64,000 nt of DNA from Apostichopus japonicus (taxonomy: Eukaryota > Echinodermata > Holothuroidea > Aspidochirotida > Stichopodidae): the NCBI RefSeq assembly GCF_037975245.1, contig NC_092566.1, positions 18,821,001 through 18,885,000 of the forward strand, read 5' to 3'. The notes beneath the pieces were generated by a model. That model ran no database searches and was not told the DNA's origin. It was given only the letters and a program-made list of their open reading frames with translations. Numbering within the stretch: position 1 is the stretch's first letter; the number at the start of each line of letters is the position of its first letter. Positions 44,601 through 57,012 of the stretch are shown piece by piece. The translations under genes were made by a program, and so were the position numbers.

Positions 44601-47600
44601 CAAGTAGACACTTCTCTCGAGTCAAAAGTGGCATTCGACGAAGTTTTAGTCATTTAAATTAGATATGAAATGACGTCAAGATATGGTTATTAAATTTCAT
44701 TTTTCCACCAAAATATAAGTGCTTATACCACTCTTGTCACCTGGAAAGGAATCCAAATGGCGCCACACACCACAGGTACAATTTTGGGAAGAATTAAAAA
44801 AATCGGACAAAATCATAAGGGTATAGCCTTATGAAATTGGCCATTTTCGGCCAAAAGTGAAAGTTCTCAAATCTCTCTCAGACTACGTAGAAGGGACTCC
44901 CAGCACCAAGTAGACACTTCTCTCGAGTCAAAAGTGGCATTCGGCGAAGTTTTAGTCATTTAAATTAGATATGAAATGACGTCGAGATATGGTTATTAAA
45001 TTTCATTTTTCCACCAAAATATAAGTGCTTATACCACTCTTGTCACCTGGAAAGGAATCCAAAGGGCGCCACACACCACAGGTACAATTTTGGGAAGAAT
45101 TAAAAAGAGTCGCGATTTTGGCCCAAATCGGACAAAATCATAAGGGTATAGCCTTATGAAATTGGCCATTTTCGGCCAAAAATGAAAGTTCTCAAATCTC
45201 TCTCAGACTACGTAGAAGGGACTCCCAGCACCCAGAAGACGCTTCTCTCGAGTCAAAAGTGGCATTCGGCGAAGTTTTAGTCATTTAAATTCGATATGAA
45301 ATGACGTCGAGATATGGTTATTAAATTTCATTTTTCTACCAAAATATAAGTGTTTATACCACTCTTGTCACCTGGAAAGGAATCCAAAGGGCGCCACACA
45401 CCACAGGTACAATTTTGGGAAGAATTTAAAAAAGTCGCGTTTTTGGCCAAAATCGGACAAAATCATAAGAATATAGCCTTATGAAATTGGCCATTTTCGG
45501 CCAAAAATGAAAGTTCTCAAATCTCTTTCAGACTACTTAGAAGGGACTCCCAGCACCAAGTAGACACTTCTCTCGAGTCAAAAGTGGCATTCGACGAAGT
45601 TTTAGTCATTTAAATTAGATATGAAATGACGTCGAGATATGGTTATTAAATTTCATTTTTCCACCAAAATATAAGTGTTTATACCACTCTTGTCACCTGG
45701 AAAGGAATCCAAAGGGCGCCACACACCACAGGTACAGTTTTTAGAAGAATTAAAAAAAGTCGCGATTTTGGCCAAAATCGTACAAAATCATAAGGGTATA
45801 GCCTCATGAAATTGGCCATTTTGGGCCAAAAATGAAAGTTCTCAAATCTCTCTCAGACTACGTAGAAGGGACTCCCAGCACCCAGAAGACGCTTCTCTCG
45901 AGTCAAAAGTGGCATTCGGCGAAGTTTTAGTCATTTAAATTCGATATGAAATGACGTCGAGATATGGTTATTAAATTTCATTTTTCCACCAAAATATAAG
46001 TGTTTGTACCACTCTTGTCACCTGGAAAGGAATCCAAAGGGCGCCACACACCACAGGTACAGTTTTTAGAAGAGTTAAAAAAAGTCGCGATTTTGGCCAA
46101 AATCGTACAAAATCATAAGGGTATAGCCTTATGAAATTGGCCATTTTCGGCCAAAAATAAAAGTTCTCAAATTTCTCTCAGAATACGTAGAAGGGACTCC
46201 CAGCACCCAGAAGACGCTTTTCTCGAGACAAAAGTGTCATTCGACGAAGTTTTTGTCATTTAAATTCGATATGAAATGACGTCAAGATATGGTTATTAAA
46301 TTTCATTTTCCATCAAAATATAAGTGCTTATACCACTCTTGTCACCTGGAAAGGATTCCAAAGGGCGCCACACACCACAGGTACAATTTTGGGAAGAATT
46401 AAAAAGAGTCGCGATTTTGGCCCAAATCGGACAAAATCATAAGGGTATAGCCTTATGAAATTGGCCATTTTCGGCCAAAAATGAAAGTTCTCAAATCTCT
46501 TTCAGACTACGTAGAAGGGACTCCCAGCACCAAGTAGACACTTCTCTCGAGTCAAAAGTGGCATTCGACGAAGTTTTAGTAATTTAAATTCGATATGAAA
46601 TGACGTCAAGATATGGTTATTAAATTTCATTTTTCCACCAAAATATAAGTGCTTATACCACTCTTGTCACCTGGAAAGGAATCCAAATGGCGCCACACAC
46701 CACAGGTACAATTTTGGGAAGAATTAAAAAAATCGGACAAAATCATAAGGGTATAGCCTTATGAAATTGGCCATTTTCGGCCAAAAGTGAAAGTTCTCAA
46801 ATCTCTCTCAGACTACGTAGAAGGGACTCCCAGCACCAAGTAGACACTTCTCTCGAGTCAAAAGTGGCATTCGGCGAAGTTTTAGTCATTTAAATTAGAT
46901 ATGAAATGACGTCGAGATATGGTTATTAAATTTCATTTTTCCACCAAAATATAAGTGCTTATACCACTCTTGTCACCTGGAAAGGAATCCAAAGGGCGCC
47001 ACACACCACAGGTACAATTTTGGGAAGAATTAAAAAGAGTCGCGATTTTGGCCAAAATCGGACAAAATCATAAGGGTATAGCCTTATGAAATTGGCCATT
47101 TTCGGCCAAAAATGAAAGTTCTCAAATCTCTCTCAGACTACGTAGAAGGGACTCCCAGCACCAAGTAGACACTTCTCTCGAGTCAAAAGTGGCATTCGAC
47201 GAAGTTTTAGTCATTTAAATTCGATATGAAATGACGTCAAGATATGGTTATTAAATTTCATTTTTCCACCAAAATATAAGTGCTTATACCACTCTTGTCA
47301 CCTGGAAAGGAATCCAAATGGCGCCACACACCACAGGTACAATTTTGGGAAGAATTAAAAAAATCGGACAAAATCATAAGGGTATAGCCTTATGAAATTG
47401 GCCATTTTCGGCCAAAAGTGAAAGTTCTCAAATCTCTCTCAGACTACGTAGAAGGGACTCCCAGCACCAAGTAGACACTTCTCTCGAGTCAAAAGTGGCA
47501 TTCGGCGAAGTTTTAGTCATTTAAATTAGATATGAAATGACGTCGAGATATGGTTATTAAATTTCATTTTTCCACCAAAATATAAGTGCTTATACCACTC

Positions 47601-50600
47601 TTGTCACCTGGAAAGGAATCCAAAGGGCGCCACACACCACAGGTACAATTTTGGGAAGAATTAAAAAGAGTCGCGATTTTGGCCCAAATCGGACAAAATC
47701 ATAAGGGTATAGCCTTATGAAATTGGCCATTTTCGGCCAAAAATGAAAGTTCTCAAATCTCTCTCAGACTACGTAGAAGGGACTCCCAGCACCCAGAAGA
47801 CGCTTCTCTCGAGTCAAAAGTGGCATTCGGCGAAGTTTTAGTCATTTAAATTCGATATGAAATGACGTCGAGATATGGTTATTAAATTTCATTTTTCCAC
47901 CAAAATATAAGTGTTTATACCACTCTTGTCACCTGGAAAGGAAACCAAAGCGCGCCACACACCACAGGTACAGTTTTTAGAAGAATTAAAAAGGTCGCGA
48001 TTTTGGCCACAATCGGACAAAATCATAAGGGTATAGCCTTATGAAATTGGCCATTTTGGGCCAAAAATGAAAGTTCTCAAATTTCTCTCAGACTACGTAG
48101 AAGGGACTCCCAGCACCCAGTAGACGCTTCTCTCGAGACAAAAGTGGCATTCGACGAAGTCTTAGTAATTTAAATTAGATAAGAAATGACGTCCAGATAT
48201 GGTTATTAAATTTCATTTTTCTACCAAAATATAAGTGTTTATACCACTCTTGTCACCTGGAAAGGAATCCAAAGGGCGCCACACACCACAGGTACAATTT
48301 TGGGAAGAATTTAAAAAAGTCGCGTTTTTGGCCAAAATCGGACAAAATCATAAGAATATAGCCTTATGAAATTGGCCATTTTCGGCCAAAAATGAAAGTT
48401 CTCAAATCTCTCTCAGACTACGTAGAAGGTACTCCCAGCACCAAGTAGACACTTCTCTAGAGTCAAAAGTGGCATTCGACGAAGTTTTAGTCATTTAAAT
48501 TAGATATGAAATGACGTCAAGATAAGGTTATTAAATTTCATTTTTCCACCAAAATATAAGTGTTTATATCACTCTTGTCACCTGGAAAGGAATCCAAAGG
48601 GCGCCACACACCACAGGTACAATTTTGGGAAGAATTAAAAAAATCGGACAAAATCATAAGGGCCTTATGAAATTGGCCATTTTCGGCCAAAAATGAAAGT
48701 TCTCAAATTTCTCCCAGACTACGTAGAAGGAACTCTCAGCACCCAGACGACGCTTCTCTCGCGTCAAAAGTGGCATTCGGCGAAGTTTTAGTCATTTAAA
48801 TTAGATATGAAATGACGTCGAGATATGGTTATTAAATTTCATTTTTCCACCAAAATATAAGTGTTTGTACCACTCTTGTCACCTGGAAAGGAATCCAAAG
48901 GGCGCCACACACCACAGGTACAGTTTTTAGAAGAATTAAAAAAAGTCGCGATTTTGGCCAAAATCGTACAAAATCATAAGGGTATAGCCTCATGAAATTG
49001 GCCATTTTCGGCCAAAAATGAAAGTTCTCAAATCTCTCTCAGACTACGTAGAAGGGACTCCCAGCACCAAGTAGACACTTCTCTCGAGTCAAAAGTGGCA
49101 TTCGGCGAAGTTTTAGTCATTTAAATTAGATATGAAATGACGTCGAGATATGGTTATTAAATTTCATTTTTCCACCAAAATATAAGTGCTTATACCACTC
49201 TTGTCACCTGGAAAGGAATCCAAAGGGCGCCACACACCACAGGTACAATTTTGGGAAGAATTAAAAAGAGTCGCGATTTTGGCCAAAATCGGACAAAATC
49301 ATAAGGGTATAGCCTTATGAAATTGGCCATTTTCGGCCAAAAATGAAAGTTCTCAAATCTCTTTCAGACTACGTAGAAGGGACTCCCAGCACCAAGTAGA
49401 CACTTCTCTCGAGTCAAAAGTGGCATTCGACGAAGTTTTAGTCATTTAAATTAGATATGAAATGTCGTCAAGATATGGTTATTAAATTTCATTTTTCCAC
49501 CAAAATATAAGTGCTTATACCACTCTTGTCACCTGGAAAGGAATCCAAATGGCGCCACACACCACAGGTACAATTTTGGGAAGAATTAAAAAAATCGGAC
49601 AAAATCATAAGGGTATAGCCTTATGAAATTGGCCATTTTCGGCCAAAAGTGAAAGTTCTCAAATCTCTCTCAGACTACGTAGAAGGGACTCCCAGCACCA
49701 AGTAGACACTTCTCTCGAGTCAAAAGTGGCATTCGGCGAAGTTTTAGTCATTTAAATTAGATATGAAATGACGTCGAGATATGGTTATTAAATTTCATTT
49801 TTCCACCAAAATATAAGTGCTTATACCACTCTTGTCACCTGGAAAGGAATCCAAAGGGCGCCACACACCACAGGTACAATTTTGGGAAGAATTAAAAAAA
49901 TCGCGATTTTGGCCCAAATCGGACAAAATCATAAGGGTATAGCCTTATGAAATTGGCCATTTTCGGCCAAAAATGAAAGTTCTCAAATCTCTCTCAGACT
50001 ACGTAGAAGGGACTCTCAGCACCAAGAAGACGCTTCTCTCGAGTCAAAAGTGGCATTCGGCGAAGTTTTAGTCATTTAAATTCGATATGAAATGACGTCG
50101 AGATATGGTTATTAAATTTCATTTTTCCACCAAAATATAAGTGTTTATACCACTCTTGTCACCTGGAAAGGAAACCAAAGCGCGCCACACACCACAGGTA
50201 CAGTTTTTAGAAGAATTAAAAAGGTCGCGATTTTGGCCACAATCGGACAAAATCATAAGGGTATAGCCTTATGAAATTGGCCATTTTGGGCCAAAAATGA
50301 AAGTTCTCAAATTTCTCTCAGACTACGTAGAAGGGACTCCCAGCACCCAGTAGACGCTTCTCTCGAGACAAAAGTGGCATTCGACGAAGTCTTAGTAATT
50401 TAAATTAGATAAGAAATGACGTCCAGATATGGTTATTAAATTTCATTTTTCCACCAAAATATAAGTGCTTATACCACTCTTGTCACCTGGAAAGGAATCC
50501 AAATGGCGCCACACACCACAGGTACAATTTTGGGAAGAATTAAAAAAATCGGACAAAATCATAAGGGTATAGCCTTATGAAATTGGCCATTTTCGGCCAA

Positions 50601-53600
50601 AAGTGAAAGTTCTCAAATCTCTCTCAGACTACGTAGAAGGGACTCCCAGCACCAAGTAGACACTTCTCTAGAGTCAAAAGTGGCATTCGGCGAAGTTTTA
50701 GTCATTTAAATTAGATATGAAATGACGTCGAGATATGGTTATTAAATTTCATTTTTCCACCAAAATATAAGTGCTTATACCACTCTTGTCACCTGGAAAG
50801 GAATCCAAAGGGCGCCACACACCACAGGTACAATTTTGGGAAGAATTAAAAAGAGTCGCGATTTTGGCCAAAATCGGACAAAATCATAAGGGTATAGCCT
50901 TATGAAATTGGCCATTTTCGGCCAAAAATGAAAGTTCTCAAATCTCTTTCAGACTACGTAGAAGGGACTCCCAGCACCAAGTAGACACTTCTCTCGAGTC
51001 AAAAGTGGCATTCGACGAAGTTTTAGTCATTTAAATTAGATATGAAATGTCGTCAAGATATGGTTATTAAATTTCATTTTTCCACCAAAATATAAGTGCT
51101 TATACCACTCTTGTCACCTGGAAAGGAATCCAAAGGGCGCCACACACCACAGGTACAATTTTGGGAAGAATTAAAAAAATCGGACAAAATCATAAGGGTA
51201 TAGCCTTATGAAATTGGCCATTTTCGGCCAAAAGTGAAAGTTCTCAAATCTCTCTCAGACTACGTAGAAGGGACTCCCAGCACCAAGTAGACACTTCTCT
51301 CGAGTCAAAAGTGGCATTCGGCGAAGTTTTAGTCATTTAAATTAGATATGAAATGACGTCGAGATATGGTTATTAAATTTCATTTTTCCACCAAAATATA
51401 AGTGCTTATACCACTCTTGTCACCTGGAAAGGAATCCAAAGGGCGCCACACACCACAGGTACAATTTTGGGAAGAATTAAAAAGAGTCGCGATTTTGGCC
51501 AAAATCGGACAAAATCATAAGGGTATAGCCTTATGAAATTGGCCATTTTGGGCCAAAAATGAAAGTTCTCAAATCTCTTTCAGACTACGTAGTAGGGACT
51601 CCCAGCACCAAGTAGACACTTCTCTCGAGTCAAAAGTGGCATTCGACGAAGTTTTAGTCATTTAAATTAGATATGAAATGACGTCCAGATATGGTTATTA
51701 AATTTCATTTTTCCACCAAAATATAAGTGCTTATACCACTCTTGTCACCTGGAAAGGAATCCAAATGGCGCCACACACCACAGGTACAATTTTGGGAAGA
51801 ATTAAAAAAATCGGACAAAATCATAAGGGTATAGCCTTATGAAATTGGCCATTTTCGGCCAAAAGTGAAAGTTCTCAAATCTCTCTCAGACTACGTAGAA
51901 GGGACTCCCAGCACCAAGTAGACACTTCTCTCGAGTCAAAAGTGGCATTCGGCGAAGTTTTAGTCATTTAAATTAGATATGAAATGACGTCGAGATATGG
52001 TTATTAAATTTCATTTTTTCACCAAAATATAAGTGCTTATACCACTCTTGTCACCTGGAAAGGAATCCAAAGGGCGCCACACACCACAGGTACAATTTTG
52101 GGAAGAATTAAAAAGAGTCGCGATTTTGGCCAAAATCGTACAAAATCATAAGGGTATAGCCTTATGAAATTGGCCATTTTCGGCCAAAAATGAAAGTTCT
52201 CAAATCTCTTTCAGACTACGTAGAAGGGACTCCCAGCACCAAGTAGACACTTCTCTCGAGTCAAAAGTGGCATTCGACGAAGTTTTAGTCATTTAAATTA
52301 GATATGAAATGTCGTCAAGATATGGTTATTAAATTTCATTTTTCCACCAAAATATAAGTGCTTATACCACTCTTGTCACCTGGAAAGGAATCCAAATGGC
52401 GCCACACACCACAGGTACAATTTTGGGAAGAATTAAAAAAATCGGACAAAATCATAAGGGTATAGCCTTATGAAATTGGCCATTTTCGGCCAAAAGTGAA
52501 AGTTCTCAAATCTCTCTCAGACTACGTAGAAGGGACTCCCAGCACCAAGTAGACACTTCTCTCGAGTCAAAAGTGGCATTCGGCGAAGTTTTAGTCATTT
52601 AAATTAGATATGAAATGACGTCGAGATATGGTTATTAAATTTCATTTTTCCACCAAAATATAAGTGCTTATACCACTCTTGTCACCTGGAAAGGAATCCA
52701 AAGGGCGCCACACACCACAGGTACAATTTTGGGAAGAATTAAAAAAAATCGCGATTTTGGCCCAAATCGGACAAAATCATAAGGGTATAGCCTTATGAAA
52801 TTGGCCATTTTCGGCCAAAAATGAAAGTTCTCAAATCTCTCTCAGACTACGTAGAAGGGACTCCCAGCACCCAGAAGACGCTTCTCTCGAGTCAAAAGTG
52901 GCATTCGGCGAAGTTTTAGTCATTTAAATTCGATATGAAATGACGTCGAGATATGGTTATTAAATTTCATTTTTCCACCAAAATATAAGTGTTTATACCA
53001 CTCTTGTCACCTGGAAAGGAATCCAAAGGGCGCCACACACCACAGGTACAGTTTTTAGAAGAGTTAAAAAGGTCGCGATTTTGGCCACAATCGGACAAAA
53101 TCATAAGGGTATAGCCTTATGAAATTGGCCATTTTGGGCCAAAAATGAAAGTTCTCAAATTTCTCTCAGACTACGTAGAAGGGACTCCCAGCACCCAGTA
53201 GACGCTTCTCTCGAGACAAAAGTGGCATTCGACGAAGTCTTAGTAATTTAAATTAGATAAGAAATGACGTCCAGATATGGTTATTAAATTTCATTTTTCC
53301 ACCAAAATATAAGTGTTTATACCACTCTTGTCACCTGGAAAGGAATCCAAAGGGCGCCACACACCACAGGTACAATTTTGGGAAGAATTAAAAAAAGTCG
53401 CGATTTTGGCCCAAATCGGACAAAATCATAAGGGTATAGCCTTATGAAATTGGCCATTTTCGGCCAAAAATGAAAGTTCTCAAATCTCTCTCAGACTACG
53501 TAGAAGGGACTCTCAGCACCCAGTAGACGCTTCTCTCGAGACAAAAGTGGCATTCGACGAAGTTTTAGTCATTTAAATTAGATATGAAATGACGTCAAGA

Positions 53601-54497
53601 TATGGTTACTAAATTTCATTTTCCACCAAAATATAAGTGTTTATACCACTCTTGTCACCTGGAAAAGAATCCAAAGGGCGCCACACACCACAGGTACAAT
53701 TTTGGGAAGAATTTAAAAAAGTCGCGATTTTGGCCAAAATCGGACAAAATCATAAGGGTATATAGCCTTATGAAATTGGCCATTTTGGGCCAAACGTGAA
53801 AGTTCTCAAATCTCTCTCAGACTACGTAGTAGGGACTCCCAGCACCAAGTAGACAGTTCTCTCGAGTCAAAAGTGGCATTCGGCGAAGTTTTAGTCATTT
53901 AAATTAGATATGAAATGACGTCGAGATATGGTTATTAAATTTCATTTTCCCACCAAAATATAAGTGCTTATACCACTCTTGTCACCTGGAAAGGAATCCA
54001 AAGGGCGCCACACACCACAGGTACAATTTTGGGAAGAATTAAAAAAAGTCGTGATTTTGGCCACAATCGGACAAAATCATAAGGGTATAGCCTTATGAAA
54101 TTGGCCATTTTCGGCCAAAAATGAAAGTTCTCAAATTTCTCCCAGACTACGTAGAAGGGACTCTCAGCACCCAGAAGACGCTTCTCTCGAGTCAAAAGTG
54201 GCATTCGGCGAAGTTATAGTCATTTAAATTCGATATGAAATGACGTTAAGATATGGTTATTAAATTTCATTTGTCCTCCAAATTATAAGTGTTTCTACTA
54301 CTCTTGTCACCTAAAAGAATCCAAAGGGCGCCACACACCGCAGGTACATTTTTGGGAAGAATTAAAAAAGTCGCGTTTTCGGCCAAAATCATAAGAAATT
54401 GGCCAGTTTGGGCCAAAAATGAAAGTTCTCAAATTTCTCTATGGTTATTCAATTTTAGTTTTCAAATTGAATTTTGAAATGTCGTCAAGATAACATG
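41622..54497. repeat. 12.9-kb satellite array, 41 monomers of 325/306/301 bp
   Basis: The anchor ttggccatttt recurs 41 times (41651, 41976, 42277, 42602, 42927 ... 54102, 54400). Spacing is mostly 324-325 bp, with 306-bp and two 301-bp copies. The boundary region has three adjacent inverted repeats: GATTTTGGCCAAAATC (perfect), CATAAGG-gtatag-CCTTATG and TTGGCC-attttc-GGCCAA. Short monomers lack the first of these. 306+325 pairs form ~631-bp dimers (43901-44838, 50584-52802), and longer blocks repeat (41976-42602 matches 48373-48999). The last copy is truncated. No coding function. Confidence 0.98.
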
Positions 54498-55084
54498 GCA
54501 CCTTTCATAAAGTAGGGGTGCGGCCCTGGGCATCTTCCTCCAGGAAAAACAAATTTGTTAGTGGTCAAATGAATCTGTGGAATATTTATACTATAAATTT
54601 AGGTACTTTGCTAGTTCTAAACTAAAGGTTGTCCAATCACAACTCTTGAACTTGTATGTGAGGTTTAATAAGTGGGTATTCCCTCATAGGAGTGGTCTAA
54701 GCCATCCCTGCTTGATTCTAAAATATCCCTCACTGCACCATTTCCTTCCGACTAACTATTTTTCTACACTGTGACCCTCGACAGTAGTAAAAGAACAACG
54801 TTTCAAACGTACTCGAGTCATAAGTTTGATTATACCTGCAAATATATCAAGTCCCAAGAAAATCAGTCGTAACATAACAATCAAGCTTTCTTCTCCGGCA
54901 GTTTGTCACTTTGTTGTTGTTGTTAAACTGCTTCGACGATAAGTGATGGCGCTATTTCATTATGTTACACAGAGCCGTATCTACGGCTCTGATGGTTCAC
55001 AGCCTCGTGATTATTTTGTGAAATACGTAATGGCACTTGTAAGCTTCCTAAGAATTCGTAATAAAAGAATACTACCACGAAGGG
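54498..55084. other. Intergenic after satellite
   Basis: No gene seen. 54970-54986 holds a small hairpin (agccgtatctacggct). Confidence 0.6.
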
Positions 55085-55340
55085 TCACGCATTAACCGAA
55101 AGCCACCTAGCTCGCTTCTGGCCGATCAAGATCAGCCGACCCCCTCATGGGTTCTTCTCAGGGTCTAACACGGCATCAAGGAAGGCACTGGCATGGGGCC
55201 CTAACCCTTACCACTCTGTACCTCAGCCGGATCATTATGAACACCGGGCTTGCCTCGAACCCTAGCACGTCACTTTTAACAGCATTAGAGGTTTGTTCAT
55301 AGACAAGCGCGCTAACACTCACGTCTGCTGAAAAAGTAAC
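55060..55340 (-). repeat. tRNA-derived SINE, copy 1
   Basis: Minus-strand reading starts with TTAGCGCGCTTGTC (A-box-like) and CTAGGGTTCGAGGCAAGC (B-box), then a conserved body ending CGGCCAGAAGCGAGCTAGGT, GGCTTTCGGTTAATGCG and tail GTAGTATTCTTTTATTACG. It shares the whole layout with 56575-56875. Confidence 0.75.
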
Positions 55341-55559
55341 TTGTAAGTGAAATACGTAATTGTAAGCTTCCGTAGACTGAATCCGAACTTTATTTGAACC
55401 ACAGAATACCACTGCAGAATGATAACAATAAGATAAGAACGAATGGCTCAGGAGTTCTACCAGAAAGCTACTAATTAAAGCTTGTGAAGTATTATACCCC
55501 TCTAAGTAAGATAAAACAAGTAGCAATGGTAATCTGGATTTGAGAATAATTATATACAG

Positions 55560-55600
55560 CTAACACCCCCCCCCCCCCACACACACACACACCTCCGCCC
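55560..55600. repeat. Poly-C / (CA)n tract
   Basis: 14 C followed by ACAC repeats. Confidence 0.95.
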
Positions 55601-55773
55601 AAACGGAGTAGCAAATCTATCAACAAATATCACATTTTCTGTACCAAATGCTCTTTCAATTTTCGCTTGAATAATGCTATAGTCCTAATTTCTTTAAGTA
55701 ATAGGCCTACTGATTTATGGTTCCACACAGAAGGTCAAGTGTACTAGTAATGGTATGCCGGGATATCAGTAGT

Positions 55774-56145
55774 CTACAATATGGATAATGTAATCCATCT
55801 TGTTTCTGATAGGAAAATCATGAGTGTGTTTGGTAAAAAAGACTCGTAATTGACAGAGTTTGGCAACAAGCTATTTGAAGCTTTAGACATAAGTATAGCA
55901 GTATGATAATCAACAATATCTCCAAATCTGAGAATACGGAATTTTTTGAAAATGGGGTTAGATGGTGCCAAATAATACTCGTTGGCAATGGAACGAACAA
56001 TTCTTTTCTAAATTAAATGAATGTTATTTGTGAGGGTAGCAGCATACCCGAAACAGGTACAATATGTAATAAAAGGGAGGAAAAGGCTATTATATAAGGT
56101 TATCAGTACTCCAATAAGAAGAATCCTTTTCAGTCTATAAATAAT
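55774..56145 (-). pseudogene. LINE reverse-transcriptase C-terminal fragment
   Basis: Minus-strand reading: ESIIYRLKRILLIGVLITLY, NSLFLPFITYCTCFGYAATL, TNNIHLI, stop, KRIVRSIANEYYLAPSNPIF, KKFRILRFGDIVDYHTAILM, ASNSLLPNS. The order LYNSL.LP.ITYC, KR..R.I, NPIF..F.IL...D...Y..A..M.K..N.LLP is the standard tail of many non-LTR reverse transcriptases. It carries an in-frame stop and is 5'-truncated. Confidence 0.85.
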
Positions 56146-56149
56146 AGAC

Positions 56150-56575
56150 TCCGTAATAAAAGAATACTACAACGAAGGGTCACGCATTCAGTGGAAATTA
56201 TGGGCTGCACACAAGTTTTCATGCATTGCCGCAAAACATTGGAACAAACTAGATCAAAGAGTAAAATAAGCAAGAAATCTTTACCGTTTTAAACGTCTAG
56301 TATCTGATATTGTTTATGTCTACTTCACTTTTATTTTTACCAAATTTCTTAATTTTCTTTACTCTGTACACGTTTTAACTATTTTATTAACCAACTAAGT
56401 TACATCTTATTTTTTTTTATATATTTTTTTTATTTATGACTTCTTAAATATTCATACATTTTATATTATGATATGTCTTATTAGAGGGAAGATCGTGGAA
56501 GATTAGCTATTGCTAAACGAGCTACCCTCTTAAAATAAAGTTTAAAAAAATAAAAAAAAATAAATAAAAGAATAC
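56150..56575 (+). mobile_element. 3' end of a LINE, plus strand, with A-rich tail
   Basis: One frame reads AAHKFSCIAAKHWNKLDQRV, K, stop, ARNLYRFKRLVSDIV, resembling the AxxxWNxLP....FK..L end of non-LTR ORF2. Then a 3' region with a GAGGG..CCCTC hairpin (56485-56532), AATAAA at ~56535 and an A-rich tail. Flanked by two copies of an aaaagaatact..acgcattca segment (56157, 56567). Confidence 0.6.
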
Positions 56576-56875
56576 TGCCGACGCAGAGCCACGCATTCAA
56601 TGGTCATTATGGGCTGCACACATGCCACAAGAGGCAAGGATTAACCGAAAGCCACCTAGCTCGCTTCTGGCCGATCAAGGCCAGCCGGCCCCACTATGGG
56701 TATTCTCCGGGTCAAAGACATGAAGGAAGGCGCTGGCATGGGACCTTAAGCCACACCTTTTTGCACCCTGCCGGAACATTACTGCACCGAGCTGGTCTCG
56801 AACCCTAGCACGTTTTAACAGAATCTGCAGGTTTATGCCTTGACAACTGCGTCAAACTCCTGAGCGCTGAAAAAG
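56575..56875 (-). repeat. tRNA-derived SINE, copy 2
   Basis: Same body as 55060-55340. Minus-strand B-box GGGTTCGAGACCAGC is an exact match to GGTTCGANNCC; the A-box region (TTTGACGCAGTTGTC) is eroded. Confidence 0.75.
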
Positions 56876-56939
56876 TAAAGTCAGAACTAATACTTAAAGA
56901 TTCTAACCCGAGAAAAAGATCATTAACGCAAAAGAAACG

Positions 56940-57012
56940 TCACCGTGTGGTAATCGAACTCGGAACATTCAGCTTGTAGTTCTCCCTTTCATCCACTAAG
57001 CTATTTGCCGGA
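56940..57012 (-). repeat. tRNA-like sequence (SINE head or tRNA relic)
   Basis: The minus strand gives GGCAAATAGCTTAGTGGATG (exact A-box TAGCTTAGTGG), a middle arm, and CCGAGTTCGATTACC (B-box). The acceptor stem does not pair well, so a tRNA-derived SINE head is preferred over a working tRNA. Confidence 0.55.

Noticed and set aside
53602-54477. Frames of 62-78 aa at the satellite end
   Set aside because: They lie wholly inside satellite monomers; other monomers have stops in the same frame.
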